64,000 nucleotides of DNA from WHSW01 sp963842795 (GCA_963842795.1 CAWJHV010000002.1:37732-101731), one strand, 5' to 3'; positions 43,905 to 53,007 are shown, counted from the first letter of the stretch. Numbers and translations are program-made. Notes: generated by a model from the sequence alone, not told the origin.

Positions 43905-45581
43905 CTAAAGGTGGGCCAGACGCTGGTGGACGAGGCGAACGGCCATCGACCCCTCCCCGACCGCCGAGGCGACGCGCTTGATCGAACCCGAGTGGACGTC
44001 GCCGACGGCGAAGATCCCGGGGCGGCTCGTCTCCAGGAAGTACGGCCGGTCGCCGTCGAACTCGGGCGCGTCCTCGTCCTGGACGTCGCGACCGGTGAGC
44101 AGGAAGCCGGCGTCGTCGGTCGCCAGCTGTCCCGCCAGCCACTCGGTGTGGGGCGAGGCCCCGATGAAGACGAACAGCGCCCGCGCCGGGAGCGTCGTGC
44201 GCTCTCCCGAACGCGTGTCGGCGATCGTCACCCGCTCGAGCTCCCGATCGCCGTCGAGCTCGATCACCTCCGAGTGGGTGCAGACCTCGATCGCCTCGTT
44301 GCGTTCGACCTGGTCGACCAGGTACCGCGACATCGACCTGCCGAGGTCGCCGCCGCGGATCAAGAGCCGGCACTCACCGGTGTGCGAGGAGAGGAACATC
44401 GCCGCCTGGCCCGCCGAGTTGCCGCCGCCGACGATCACCACCGGGTTGCCGGCGCAGAGCTGCGCCTCGGTCTGGGTGGCGGCGTAGTAGACCCCACCTC
44501 CCTCGAATTGCTCCATCCGGGGGACGTCGAGGCGGCGGTATTGGGCACCGGTGGCGATCACCACCGTGCGCCCGGTTGCGACCTCGTCGTTCGAGAGCGC
44601 GATCTCGTGCCGGCCGGGCTCGCTGCGAAGCTCGGTGGCGGCCGCCGGGACGGTCAGGCGGGCGCCGAACTTCGCCGCCTGCACCCCCGCCCGCTGGGCG
44701 AGCTCGCTGCCCGAGACGCCGGCGGGGAAACCGAGGTAGTTCTCGATCCTCGCCGAGGTGCCGGCCTGGCCACCGGACGCGACCGCCTCGACCCCGAGCA
44801 CGTCGAGCCCCTCAGAGGCCGCGTAGAGCGCCGCCGCGAGGCCCGCGGGACCGGCACCGACGACGACCACGTCACAGAGCGCCGGTGGCCGCCCGGCCGA
44901 GCCGAGCCCGATCGCTTTGCCGAGCTCAGCGTTGCTCGGGTTGCGGAGGATCTCGCCGCCGCTCGCGACGACCACCGGCGTCTCGTGCGGCTCGACCGCA
45001 AGGCTGCTGAGCAGAGCCTCGGCGTCGTCGTCCAGCTCCAGGTCGATCCACTGGTAGGGCATCCGGTTGCGAGCGAGGAACTCGCGCAGGCGCCGGGAGT
45101 GGGGCGAGAAGCGCGAGCCGATCAGCTTGATCCCGGTGCCGACGTCGATCAGGATCGAACGCCGAGCCATGAACGCCCCCAGGATCAGGTCGCTCATCGA
45201 CTTGTCCTCGGCGACGATCTCGCGCAGCTTCTCGATCGGCACCTCGATCACCTCGCCGGCGTCGCGAACCACGGCCGAGAGGTAGAGCCGCTGACCGGTT
45301 AGCAGGGTCATCTCGCCGAGGAAGCGGTGCGCGCCGTGGACTGCGATCACCCGGTTCTCCGCCCCGTAGCCCTGGACGATCGTCACCGCGCCGGACTCGA
45401 TCGCGAAGAAGTCGCTGCCCTCGTCGCCGGCGGCGAACAGGACCTTGCCCGCCTCGACCCGCCGGACCCTGCCCAGCTCGCGCAACCGAGCCCGCTGCGC
45501 GTCGTCGAGCCGGGGGAAGGCGCCGTCGCGGTCGGGGGTCTCCGCCAGGCCCGCGCCGATCCCCGAGTCCTCACCGGTCAC
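43905..45581 (-). CDS. Cyclic-nucleotide-binding, thioredoxin-reductase-like FAD oxidoreductase (paralogue of 6437)
   Basis: 558 residues with the same three-part layout as the protein at 6437: a cNMP-binding domain (about 20-145), a degenerate thioredoxin-like segment (CxxC position reads GSRFSPHS), and the FAD and NAD(P) domains with VVGAGPAG and VGGGNSAG motifs. The usual CxxC is again missing (GVYYAATQTEAQ). The start is a GTG, 10 bases after the CHAD stop. It lies 73 bases upstream of the encapsulated ferritin gene, so it may supply electrons for release of stored iron; that is an inference from position only. Confidence 0.9.
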   Translation of the reverse strand: MTGEDSGIGAGLAETPDRDGAFPRLDDAQRARLRELGRVRRVEAGKVLFAAGDEGSDFFAIESGAVTIVQGYGAENRVIAVHGAHRFLGEMTLLTGQRLYLSAVVRDAGEVIEVPIEKLREIVAEDKSMSDLILGAFMARRSILIDVGTGIKLIGSRFSPHSRRLREFLARNRMPYQWIDLELDDDAEALLSSLAVEPHETPVVVASGGEILRNPSNAELGKAIGLGSAGRPPALCDVVVVGAGPAGLAAALYAASEGLDVLGVEAVASGGQAGTSARIENYLGFPAGVSGSELAQRAGVQAAKFGARLTVPAAATELRSEPGRHEIALSNDEVATGRTVVIATGAQYRRLDVPRMEQFEGGGVYYAATQTEAQLCAGNPVVIVGGGNSAGQAAMFLSSHTGECRLLIRGGDLGRSMSRYLVDQVERNEAIEVCTHSEVIELDGDRELERVTIADTRSGERTTLPARALFVFIGASPHTEWLAGQLATDDAGFLLTGRDVQDEDAPEFDGDRPYFLETSRPGIFAVGDVHSGSIKRVASAVGEGSMAVRLVHQRLAHL

Positions 45582-45591
45582 ACCGGTGAAA

Positions 45592-46485
45592 TTAGAGCCT
45601 GCTCGCCTCCCAGTAGGCCTCGAGCCGCTTGACGAACCGCTTCGGCTTCTCGGCGAAGAGCCGCTCGCCGTAGGCGAACGCCTCGTCCTGGAGCTCGCCG
45701 CGGCGCCGCGCGATCAGCCGCTCGAGATGCTCGCGCTGCTGCGCCGTCAGCGGCTCGTCCGCCCGGTCGAGGTGGGAGGTGAGCACGACGAGGTCGTGGT
45801 CGTCGCCGAGACGGTCGGAGAGCTCGTGTGCCTCGTCGGCGGTCGCGTCCATCACCTCGGGCCAGCCGCGGCGCACGAGCCGCAGGTGATACCAGAGGTC
45901 CTTGGACCGCTTGCGCCACTCGTGCAACGCCTCGTCGCCGGGATCCCTGCGCGCCTCGCGAAAGAGCTTGCGGCTGCGCGAGTAGGCGCGTCGCAGGCCG
46001 GGCCGCACGAGATCGAAGCCGTCGGTCGGAAGCGCCCAGTCGTCGATCGCCGCGTCGCCGCGCTCGATCTCGGTCGCGGCACGCTCGCGAATCGGCTCGA
46101 GGTCCCCATCGGCCGCAGCCCCGTCGCCGGCGAGCGCCGCGCGCACCACCCACCAGCCGCCGGGAGGCTCGTCGTCGGCGAAGCGCTCGGCGAGCGCGTC
46201 GACCGTCTCGGCGCGGACCTGCGCGTCGCGGACGTCCGAGAGCGCTCGCGCCGCGTCGCGAAAGCGGCCGTTCTCCCGTCTGTAGGTCTTGTCGCCGAGC
46301 ACCGGGCGGACCAGCTTCAGCGTTGCCCGCAGCTTTTTCATGTCCTTGCGCGCCTTGTGCACGGCCTCCGCCGGATCCGCGTGCTCGTCGCGGAGCAGTT
46401 CCATCGCGTCCTCAGCGCGCCCGTGCGCGACGCGGCGGATCCCGTCGTCCTCCGCCTCCTTCTTCTTCAGCTTGAACGCGCTCAT
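45592..46485 (-). CDS. CHAD domain protein
   Basis: 297 residues from ATG 46485, which overlaps the CYTH stop (ATGA). The CHAD pattern is visible: AVHKARKDMKKLRATLKLVR, GRFRDAARALSDVRDAQV, and the second half EALHEWRKRSKDLWYHLRLVR, LGDDHDLVVLTSHLD. CHAD domains are helical, bind inorganic polyphosphate through conserved His and basic residues, and commonly pair with CYTH. The pairing fits phosphate or polyphosphate handling. Confidence 0.92.
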   Translation of the reverse strand: MSAFKLKKKEAEDDGIRRVAHGRAEDAMELLRDEHADPAEAVHKARKDMKKLRATLKLVRPVLGDKTYRRENGRFRDAARALSDVRDAQVRAETVDALAERFADDEPPGGWWVVRAALAGDGAAADGDLEPIRERAATEIERGDAAIDDWALPTDGFDLVRPGLRRAYSRSRKLFREARRDPGDEALHEWRKRSKDLWYHLRLVRRGWPEVMDATADEAHELSDRLGDDHDLVVLTSHLDRADEPLTAQQREHLERLIARRRGELQDEAFAYGERLFAEKPKRFVKRLEAYWEASRL

Positions 46486-46946
46486 CGAGGTCGTCCCTTC
46501 GTCGCCAAAGTCTCGTTCAGGTAGTCGTGATCGCCGGTTACCTCCTCGCCGAACCAGTCCGGGGGCTCGAACGCCTCGGCGCTCTCCTCGTCCGGGAACT
46601 CGACCTCGGCGACCAGCAGGCCGGCGAGCTCGCCCGCGTAGACGTCGAGCTCGATCTCGAGCTCGCCATGTGAGATCAGGTGCCGCGTCTTGGTCACCCG
46701 GCAGCCCTCGGTCAGCGGCCACAGCCGCTCGAAGCTCTCGCGCTCGAGGGCGATCTCCTCCTCGGCCCGTGTCCGCCCGCTTCCCGCCTTGATCGTGAGC
46801 AACCGCTCGTCGTCCTGGCGCCGCAGACGGACCTCCGCCCCGCCGCGGTCGTCGGCCAGGGCGAGGTAGCCCTGCTCGAGATCGACCCGCCGAGCGCCGT
46901 CGAGGTCGGGCGGCTCTGCGACGAGGAACTTCCGCTCGATCTCCAT
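46482..46946 (-). CDS. CYTH domain protein (triphosphatase-like)
   Basis: 154 residues beginning MEIERKFLV, the ExExK motif that binds triphosphate, followed by LEQGYLALADDRGGAEVRLRRQDDERLLTIKAGSGRTRAEEEI and ELEIELDVYAGELAGLLVAEVEF. CYTH enzymes hydrolyse inorganic or organic triphosphates or make cAMP. It starts 35 bases after the SpoT-like gene and runs into the CHAD gene. Tripolyphosphate hydrolysis is the most likely role, from the family. Confidence 0.92.
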   Translation of the reverse strand: MEIERKFLVAEPPDLDGARRVDLEQGYLALADDRGGAEVRLRRQDDERLLTIKAGSGRTRAEEEIALERESFERLWPLTEGCRVTKTRHLISHGELEIELDVYAGELAGLLVAEVEFPDEESAEAFEPPDWFGEEVTGDHDYLNETLATKGRPR

Positions 46947-46981
46947 CGAGCTTCCTATTCCCCGCGGGAGGAGATCCGGAA

Positions 46982-47677
46982 CTACGCGGGGGTCGCCGGA
47001 GCCGCGAGGCTCGCGAGGTGCTCGAGCTCCTCCCGGAGCGCGACGGCGAACTCATGGTCCGGGCCGCTCTCCTCGATCATCGCCACCGACTCGCGGTAGT
47101 GGCCGGCCATCCCCTCGACCGTCGTCCCCATGCGCGCTTCGATCTCGTCGCGGTGTCCGTCGATTCCCTGGCGGAGACCGCGAATGTCGGAGAGCTTGTC
47201 GGCGGCGAAGATCGTGATTGCTGGGGTGCCGGCCCGGCGGACCTGGTCCCGGAGGGCCTCCTTGCGATCGGCGAACGAGGCGATCGAGGCGTCCTCGGTC
47301 AGCGCCAGCACGAGCGCGGAGATCTCGTCGTCCATCTCCTCCTGCAGCCGTGCCTCGCTGAGGGTGCCGCGCTCGACCGCGTCGTGCAGGAGGCCCGCGG
47401 CCACGATGCTCTGATCCAAGCCGGCCTCATGGAGGAGCCGCCCAACCTCGACTACGTGGTCGAGAAACCGCGCCGTGTCGGTCGCCCTCCGCTGGTCGCC
47501 GTGCGCCTCGACGGCCAGCGCATGGGCGCGTTCGAGGAGCGCCGACTCCGTGACCCAACCGGGCGGATCCGGCCGATCGTTCGGATGCGGTGCGCTCAGA
47601 GCTACCCCTCTTGTCTCGGCTGTTAGCGCCCTGGGCGGCGGCTTAGCCGCAGCGGCCGGGCGAACGGCCGCCGGCAC
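46982..47677 (-). CDS. SpoT/RelA-like HD hydrolase
   Basis: 231 residues from GTG 47677. The core AHALAVEAHGDQRRATDTARFLDHVVEVGRLLHEAGLDQSIVAAGLLHDAVERGTLS with the following ADKLSDIRGLRQGI matches the Mn-dependent hydrolase half of RelA/SpoT, as in small alarmone hydrolases. It lacks synthetase, TGS and ACT domains. It would degrade (p)ppGpp or a related nucleotide. The first 40 residues are low complexity and the start may be later, but no other start codon is in frame. It heads the CYTH-CHAD-flavoprotein-ferritin-encapsulin run. Confidence 0.85.
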   Translation of the reverse strand: MPAAVRPAAAAKPPPRALTAETRGVALSAPHPNDRPDPPGWVTESALLERAHALAVEAHGDQRRATDTARFLDHVVEVGRLLHEAGLDQSIVAAGLLHDAVERGTLSEARLQEEMDDEISALVLALTEDASIASFADRKEALRDQVRRAGTPAITIFAADKLSDIRGLRQGIDGHRDEIEARMGTTVEGMAGHYRESVAMIEESGPDHEFAVALREELEHLASLAAPATPA

Positions 47678-47731
47678 GTTGGCGAGACGTTAACACCTCG
47701 GGTTTCGGCCGAAGAGAGCTTGGGTGGGACG

Positions 47732-49003
47732 CTAGTCGGGCGGGGCGGTCGAACCCAGCGCGACCATGACCCGGCCGCTCCCTGGGTTGGTCCAGTGGAG
47801 GAGCGCCCGGCCGTTCAAACTGGCGACCACTCCCGCCGAGAGGGCCTCGCCGGGAACGACGGGGTCGGTCAGCGCTCCGTTCGGCGCCGCCCAGCGCACG
47901 TCGAAGTTGTCATCCCCGAAGTCGGCGTAATGGGTTGCGGTGACCACCGAGCGCCCGCGGGCGTCGGTCGCAATGAACGGGAACTGGGAGGCGACGCCGG
48001 GCGACCAGGGCAGGCTGCGCGCGGGACCCATCACGTCGGCGTCGGAGATCGTCCGCACTGCCCCGGCGGCTCCGATGTCGAACCCGCTGAAGCCCACGAT
48101 CGCGTCGCCGTCATCCCAGGTGGTGAGCGCCGTCCCGACGAGCTGGTAGCCCTGCGCCACCGTCAGCTCCGGTCCCAGCACCTGGCCGGGGAACAGGTGA
48201 CGGGCGGCGACCTTCCAGAAATCGCCGGTTTCGTCGAACCCGTCCATGAGGACGATCGCCGCGCCGTTCGGCGCGATCGCGGGATCGCAGCCGAACAGCC
48301 ACTCGTCGGGCGACGAGAGCACGTGGACGGGGTCAAGCGCGCCCGCCGGGCTGATGGTGCGAGCCTCGATCACCCTCACCGCCTGGTGATTGCGCTGCGC
48401 GTGCCAGCACACGATCGACCGGCCCGCGCGGCTGGTCGCGATCTGCCCCCCGTCCGTGTACCCCGCGGGGGGCGAGACGTCGAGGACGGGCCCGCGGCCG
48501 CCGGTAGCCGGCATCGTGCGCGCATGGATCCGAGGACGATCGTCCAGGTCCTGCCAGGTCACGACCGCGTCACCGTCAGCGGCCATTCCAACGCCCGTCC
48601 CGTACGCCCCCTCGGCGACCCGGACGGTCGGCCCACGGACACCGTCCGCCGAGATCCGCCTCGTGCGCACGGTCGGATCGGATTCGTCGGTCCACACCAC
48701 GATCGAGTTCCCCTCCGAGTCGGTCGCGACACCGGTCACCGAACCGATCGGGCCGAGCCCGACCACCGGGGTCAGCATGCCGTTGGCGAGCACCCTCCTG
48801 GTCTGGAGGCGCCCGTTCAGGCGCCAGGCGACCGTGGCGTCGCCGTCGGCGTCCATGGCCACGTCCACCGAGTCCGCCCCTGGCGGAGTGATCGGCATCG
48901 GCTCCGCGAAATCCGCGGCCGCGACCGCGGGCGCCGCGGCAAGGGCCAGCACGCCCGCCGTCAGGACGACCAACGCGCGGCACCTCCCTGACAACCGCCT
49001 CAT
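47732..49003 (-). CDS. Secreted repeat protein, function unknown
   Basis: 423 residues from ATG 49003, with the signal peptide MRRLSGRCRALVVLTAGVLA and likely cleavage after AVAAA. The mature part is a series of about 45-residue beta units, each with a pattern like (G)xxVATDSEGNSIVVWTDESDPTVRTRRISADG. These units resemble the propeller-like repeats of exported actinobacterial proteins. Eight or so units are visible. An extracellular beta-propeller is likely; function unknown. It lies downstream of the flavin amine oxidase promoter on the other strand. Confidence 0.8.
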   Translation of the reverse strand: MRRLSGRCRALVVLTAGVLALAAAPAVAAADFAEPMPITPPGADSVDVAMDADGDATVAWRLNGRLQTRRVLANGMLTPVVGLGPIGSVTGVATDSEGNSIVVWTDESDPTVRTRRISADGVRGPTVRVAEGAYGTGVGMAADGDAVVTWQDLDDRPRIHARTMPATGGRGPVLDVSPPAGYTDGGQIATSRAGRSIVCWHAQRNHQAVRVIEARTISPAGALDPVHVLSSPDEWLFGCDPAIAPNGAAIVLMDGFDETGDFWKVAARHLFPGQVLGPELTVAQGYQLVGTALTTWDDGDAIVGFSGFDIGAAGAVRTISDADVMGPARSLPWSPGVASQFPFIATDARGRSVVTATHYADFGDDNFDVRWAAPNGALTDPVVPGEALSAGVVASLNGRALLHWTNPGSGRVMVALGSTAPPD

Positions 49004-49132
49004 ACGCGGACGAACGTAATCCGGGACGATGAGTTGGCCGTGAGACGAACGTGAGAGCGGCATGAGAGCGCCGCGGGCGCGACCGCCGGATAGGCTCGCG
49101 CCGAATCAGCCGCGAGATCGAGGTGCGAGGGA

Positions 49133-50452
49133 ATGCGATGTGACGTGGTGGTCGTCGGCGCCGGGCTCGCCGGCCTGTCGGCCGCGCGCGACCTGGCCGC
49201 CGCGGGCACCGACGTGGTGGTGCTCGAGGCGCGCGGTCGCGCCGGCGGCCGGGTCGAGCAGACCGAGCTTCCGGACGGGCGGCTCGTGCAGCTCGGCGGC
49301 GAGCTCGTGGGCTCCTTCCACAGCGCCTACCGGGGGCTGGTGGAAGAGCTCGGGCTGACGATCATCCCCGGGTTCGGCGACGAGTCCGCGGGCGAGGAGA
49401 TCTGCATGCTCGCCGACGAGCGCGTCGTCGGCACCCATTGGCCCTGGTTCAGCGACGCCGACCGCGCCAGCTACGAGGCGGCCGAGGCCGAGTTCGCGAA
49501 GCTCGCCGGCGAGGTCGACCCCGACGATCCCTGGTCGCACCCCGAGGCCGAGCGGCTCGACCGGATCTCGCTCGGCGCGTGGATGCGCTCCTGCGGGGCG
49601 ACCCCGAACGCGGTCCTTGCTCGCGAGCTCGGGGCGCTCGCGCTCTCGGCCGAGTCGGTGGAGCGCACGTCGCTGCTCTCGGACCTGCGCAAGGAGGCGG
49701 CGGCCGGGGCGCACGGGTTCTACGACTACGCGGTCTGGGAGGCGGGGATGGTCGAGGAGGGGTCGGCGACGGTGGCCCTGCGGATGGCCGCGGAGCTCAT
49801 CGACCGGATTCACTACTCGACTCCGGCCACCGCGATCCGGATCGCGAGCGGAGGCTGCGCGGTCGAGACCCCGACGGGCGAGCGCTTCGAGTGCGACGCG
49901 GTGGTCAGCGCCGTCCCGGTCGGCCCGCTGCGGAGGATCGCGATCGACGGGGTCTCCGCCGAGCGGCTCGCCTCGCTCGACCGCCAGCGCCACGCCCTCG
50001 CCGCCAAGGTCGTCTTCTCCTACCCGGACTCGTTCTGGGAGCGCGACGGCCTCAACGGCACGGCCTACATGGAGACGACCACGATCGGCGGCACCTGGCC
50101 CCAGCGGCCCGGGATCATGTCGACCCTGATCCCGCCCGAGCGCCTGGCCGCCTTTCTCGCCACCTCCCCGCGCCTGCTCGAGGCCGAGCTCACGGGCGAG
50201 ATGGTCGCGGCCTTCGGGGAGCAGGCCGCCGAGCCGCTCGCCGTCCACGTCCGCCGCTGGGGGGTCGACCCGTGGACGCTCGGCTACATCACCGGCTGGC
50301 GCCCCGGCGACGTGACCGCGGTCGGCCCGCTCCACGGAACCCACGAGCCGCCCTTCTACGTCTGCGGATCCGACCAGTGGGTCTGCGGCTACATGGAGGG
50401 CGCTGTGCGGACCGGCCGCGCCGCGGCGGCAGCGGCACTCGGGCGGGACTGA
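49133..50452 (+). CDS. Flavin monoamine oxidase family protein
   Basis: 439 residues. The FAD-binding N-terminus is DVVVVGAGLAGLSAARDLAAAGTDVVVLEARGRAGGRVEQ, then ELVGSFHSAYRGLVEELGL. The C-terminal TGWRPGDVTAVGPLHGTHEPPFYVCGSDQWVCGYMEGAVRTGRAAA is typical of flavin amine oxidases. It would oxidise an amine with O2, producing an aldehyde and hydrogen peroxide; the substrate is not known. It stands alone and converges on the metallo-hydrolase gene. Confidence 0.93.
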   Translation: MRCDVVVVGAGLAGLSAARDLAAAGTDVVVLEARGRAGGRVEQTELPDGRLVQLGGELVGSFHSAYRGLVEELGLTIIPGFGDESAGEEICMLADERVVGTHWPWFSDADRASYEAAEAEFAKLAGEVDPDDPWSHPEAERLDRISLGAWMRSCGATPNAVLARELGALALSAESVERTSLLSDLRKEAAAGAHGFYDYAVWEAGMVEEGSATVALRMAAELIDRIHYSTPATAIRIASGGCAVETPTGERFECDAVVSAVPVGPLRRIAIDGVSAERLASLDRQRHALAAKVVFSYPDSFWERDGLNGTAYMETTTIGGTWPQRPGIMSTLIPPERLAAFLATSPRLLEAELTGEMVAAFGEQAAEPLAVHVRRWGVDPWTLGYITGWRPGDVTAVGPLHGTHEPPFYVCGSDQWVCGYMEGAVRTGRAAAAAALGRD

Positions 50453-50465
50453 GCCGCGGCGGCGC

Positions 50466-51257
50466 TCAGATCGCGACGTCGGTGGCGACGCCGATCGGCA
50501 GCCACCGGAACCGCGCCCGGACGTCGCCAGGAGCGGCGGCGAGCTCGGACTCGATCGCCTCGCGGCCCTCGCGGAAGTGCTTCCAGCCCTCGTAGTGGAT
50601 CGGGATCGCCGTCCGCGGGCGGACCAGGCGGCAGAGCTCGACCGCCTCGCTTGCGGTCATCGTGTAGCGCAGCGGCCCGGAGACCGGGAAGCGCACGCCC
50701 CCGAGGTGAAGCAGCGCGACGCCCACGTCGACCCGGTCGGCGACCTCGCGGACGCCGTCGTAGAGCACCGTGTCGCCGGAGATCCAGAGCGCCCCGTGCT
50801 CCTGGCCGTCCCAGCGCAGCGCGAAGCCGACCACGTCGCCGACGATCGGGTGGCTGAGCGGCGGGCCGTGACGGCACGGCGTCGCGGTGACCTCGATCGG
50901 CGGCTTCGCCGGCTGCTCGAGCGTCGTGCTCGCCCAGGGCTCCAGCCCGCGCGCGCCATCGCCCAGGCGCCTCGCGCCCGAGGCGGTGGTGAGCACCGCC
51001 CCGGCCGACGGCAGCAGCGCCCGCCCGGCGGCGTCGAGGTTGTCGTCGTGGTGGTCGTGACTGAGCAGGACCGCGTCGATCCGGCCGATGTCGTCCGCTG
51101 CCACGCTCGGCCCGGCCAGCTTGTCCGACGACGTTCCCCACCCGAACCTGTAGTGGCCGCCGGGCGGGTCGAAGGTCGGATCGGTGAGCAGGCGCCAGCC
51201 GTCGGCCTCGATCAGGACCGTCGGCCCGCCGATGTGCGTGATCCGGACGGTGCTCAT
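50466..51257 (-). CDS. MBL-fold metallo-hydrolase (UlaG-like)
   Basis: 263 residues. The metal-binding motif LLSHDHHDDNLD, then TATPCRHGPPLSH and WISGDTVLYDG, and the late IPIHYEGW, match UlaG/YtnP-like metallo-beta-lactamase-fold hydrolases. The ATG at 51257 is preferred; a TTG at 51275 is possible. It ends the minus-strand run of protease genes, 30 bases after the 99-residue protein, and may be part of it. Confidence 0.88.
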   Translation of the reverse strand: MSTVRITHIGGPTVLIEADGWRLLTDPTFDPPGGHYRFGWGTSSDKLAGPSVAADDIGRIDAVLLSHDHHDDNLDAAGRALLPSAGAVLTTASGARRLGDGARGLEPWASTTLEQPAKPPIEVTATPCRHGPPLSHPIVGDVVGFALRWDGQEHGALWISGDTVLYDGVREVADRVDVGVALLHLGGVRFPVSGPLRYTMTASEAVELCRLVRPRTAIPIHYEGWKHFREGREAIESELAAAPGDVRARFRWLPIGVATDVAI

Positions 51258-51287
51258 CCGGCCGGAGGATGACAAAACGCGCGCCGA

Positions 51288-51587
51288 TCAGTGGATCGAG
51301 AAGTCGCCCGGCGCGGGGTGCGGCTCGGCCATCGCCTCTCCCCCGGAGGTGAGCGCGGCCCGCAGGCGCACCCGGGCGTCGGCCGGCGCTTGGTCGAGGA
51401 GCTCGCGGCGCACCGCCAGGCGGATCGTCTCCCCGGGCCGGGGGCGCAGTAACTGGGCCTTGCCCTCGACCGGCTCGGCGTCTTCGACCTCGACCTCGAC
51501 CGTGTCGTAATCGGGCAGGGTCGGGTGCGATTCGCGACCGGTGATCCGGCCCTCGACCCGGGTCAGGTTCTCGCTGACCTGAACCAT
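51288..51587 (-). CDS. 99-residue protein, unknown, between the M6 protease and MBL genes
   Basis: 99 residues, with alternating short strands (LTRVEGRITGRESHPTLPDYDTVEVEVEDAEPVEGKAQLLRP, RPGETIRLAVRRELLDQAP, ADARVRLRAALTSGGEAM). There is no signal peptide or Cys. It could be a beta-barrel domain that binds one of the proteases, but nothing in the sequence shows that. The start is 22 bases from the M6 stop, so the two are probably cotranscribed. Confidence 0.7.
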   Translation of the reverse strand: MVQVSENLTRVEGRITGRESHPTLPDYDTVEVEVEDAEPVEGKAQLLRPRPGETIRLAVRRELLDQAPADARVRLRAALTSGGEAMAEPHPAPGDFSIH

Positions 51588-51609
51588 CTGCGCGCCTCGC
51601 CCGCGGCCG

Positions 51610-53007
51610 TCAGCACTCGTCCTCGCAATGGACGCTCACCGAGGCGGTCATCGTGTCCGCGGGGGCTGAGATCTCGGTGATCGAGACGCAGGTGGCGCGG
51701 CCCGCGTAGCTGTCCGAGCTCGGCGACGAGCTCGAGGTGAAGGCCTCGTTGCCGGCCGAGCCCGGGTACGGGTCCCCGCTGTCGCCGCGGTTTTGCTTGA
51801 GCTCGAGCTCGCGCTCGCCGTCGGCCTGCACGAGGCCGACCTTGTAGTGGTCCTCGTTCGTGTTGTCGGCCTGGCCCTCGTCGATGTGCCAGACGAGCAG
51901 GCCGTCGGCCGGGAGCCCGGCGTCGAAGCCGCTGCGCTGGCGGTTCTCGACCAGGAAGTACTCGGGGCCGCCGTCGCCGTCCTTCCACAGGCGCAGGATC
52001 TCGTGGCTCGTCTTCACGTCCTCGATGTCCGCCGGTCCGTCGGCTGTCACGTTGGTCACCGCCGCCCAGCCCTGGTTGGCCTTGCACCACGCCGACGGAT
52101 GGGCGGGGACGTCGCCGCCGCCGTTCCACGAGCCGGCCCCCATCAGGCACCAGCGGCCGACTCCCTCCGAGGTGTCGTCGACGTCGTACAGGTCCGGAAA
52201 CCCGAACAGCAGGTGGCCGAGCTCGTGCGCGCAGACGCCGACCTTCGCGTTCTCGGGGATCGTCAGATAGCCGAAGATCTTCGTCTCGTCGACTGTCATC
52301 ACGTTGCCCAGCGTCCACTTGTGGGACCAGATGTCGCCGGAGTCGCCGGACTGCTCGCCTCCCGCGCCGGCGTGGACGAAGATGAACGCGTCGACGTAGC
52401 CGTTGGCGTCGTTGTCATAGGGGCCGAAGTCGACGTCCGGGTCGGCGGCGACCGCAGCGTCGTGGGCGAGGTTGCGGGCACGGGTCGTGCCGCCCGGCGC
52501 CGGCGGGCGGTTGATGCCGAAGTTGTGATTCGCATACCACTCGATCGTCTGCGGCATCCGGTACGGCCCGACGACGTCCCCTGTGATCTCGACGAGGCCG
52601 TTGGTCGCCTCCGCGTAGAACTCCCTGACGCTCCCGTGCTCCAGGGTGCCCGTGGAGAAGAAGAGCTCCTCGAAGTGCTCGGGGGTCTCCTCCATCTCCT
52701 TGTCGGAGAAATCGACGAGGACGACGATCACCCGGACCTCCCCGCGCAGCGGCGCCCGCTCCGCGGCCGCCGAGCGGATCACCTCGCTCGAGGTGCCGAG
52801 CGGGAACTCCTCCGGCGGCAGGATCACCCCGTCCTCGAAGCCGAGCACCCGGGGCTGGGGCGCGAGGCCGAGGGCCCCGGCGAGGAGTCCGGACTCGGAG
52901 CCGCCGCGGACGTCGGCGAGCTCGCGCAGGAGCCGCTCGCGCAGCTCGGGGCTCGGGGCGACGAAGCAGGGCTCGTCCAGGCGGTGAACGGGGAGGGACG
53001 TGCACAT
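51610..53007 (-). CDS. M6 family metalloprotease
   Basis: 465 residues. The zinc motif is HELGHLLFGFPDLYD (261-275) and the Met-turn region is WCLMGAGSWNG (287-297), as in immune inhibitor A-type M6 proteases. A conserved N-terminal part (RVIVVLVDFSDKEMEETPEHFEELFFSTG) is present; the rest is beta-rich and may form a fibronectin-like C-terminal domain. The ATG at 53007 has a strong GGAGG site. The N-terminus MCTSLPVHRLDEPCFVAP is not a signal peptide, unlike most M6 enzymes, so this protease may work inside the cell. It lies 119 bases after the CHAT gene. Confidence 0.9.
   Translation of the reverse strand: MCTSLPVHRLDEPCFVAPSPELRERLLRELADVRGGSESGLLAGALGLAPQPRVLGFEDGVILPPEEFPLGTSSEVIRSAAAERAPLRGEVRVIVVLVDFSDKEMEETPEHFEELFFSTGTLEHGSVREFYAEATNGLVEITGDVVGPYRMPQTIEWYANHNFGINRPPAPGGTTRARNLAHDAAVAADPDVDFGPYDNDANGYVDAFIFVHAGAGGEQSGDSGDIWSHKWTLGNVMTVDETKIFGYLTIPENAKVGVCAHELGHLLFGFPDLYDVDDTSEGVGRWCLMGAGSWNGGGDVPAHPSAWCKANQGWAAVTNVTADGPADIEDVKTSHEILRLWKDGDGGPEYFLVENRQRSGFDAGLPADGLLVWHIDEGQADNTNEDHYKVGLVQADGERELELKQNRGDSGDPYPGSAGNEAFTSSSSPSSDSYAGRATCVSITEISAPADTMTASVSVHCEDEC

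Noticed and set aside
52036..52046. TGTCACG as a second ECF41-like -35
   Set aside because: It lies inside the M6 gene and lacks the exact TGTCACA and a CGTC at 16 bases.
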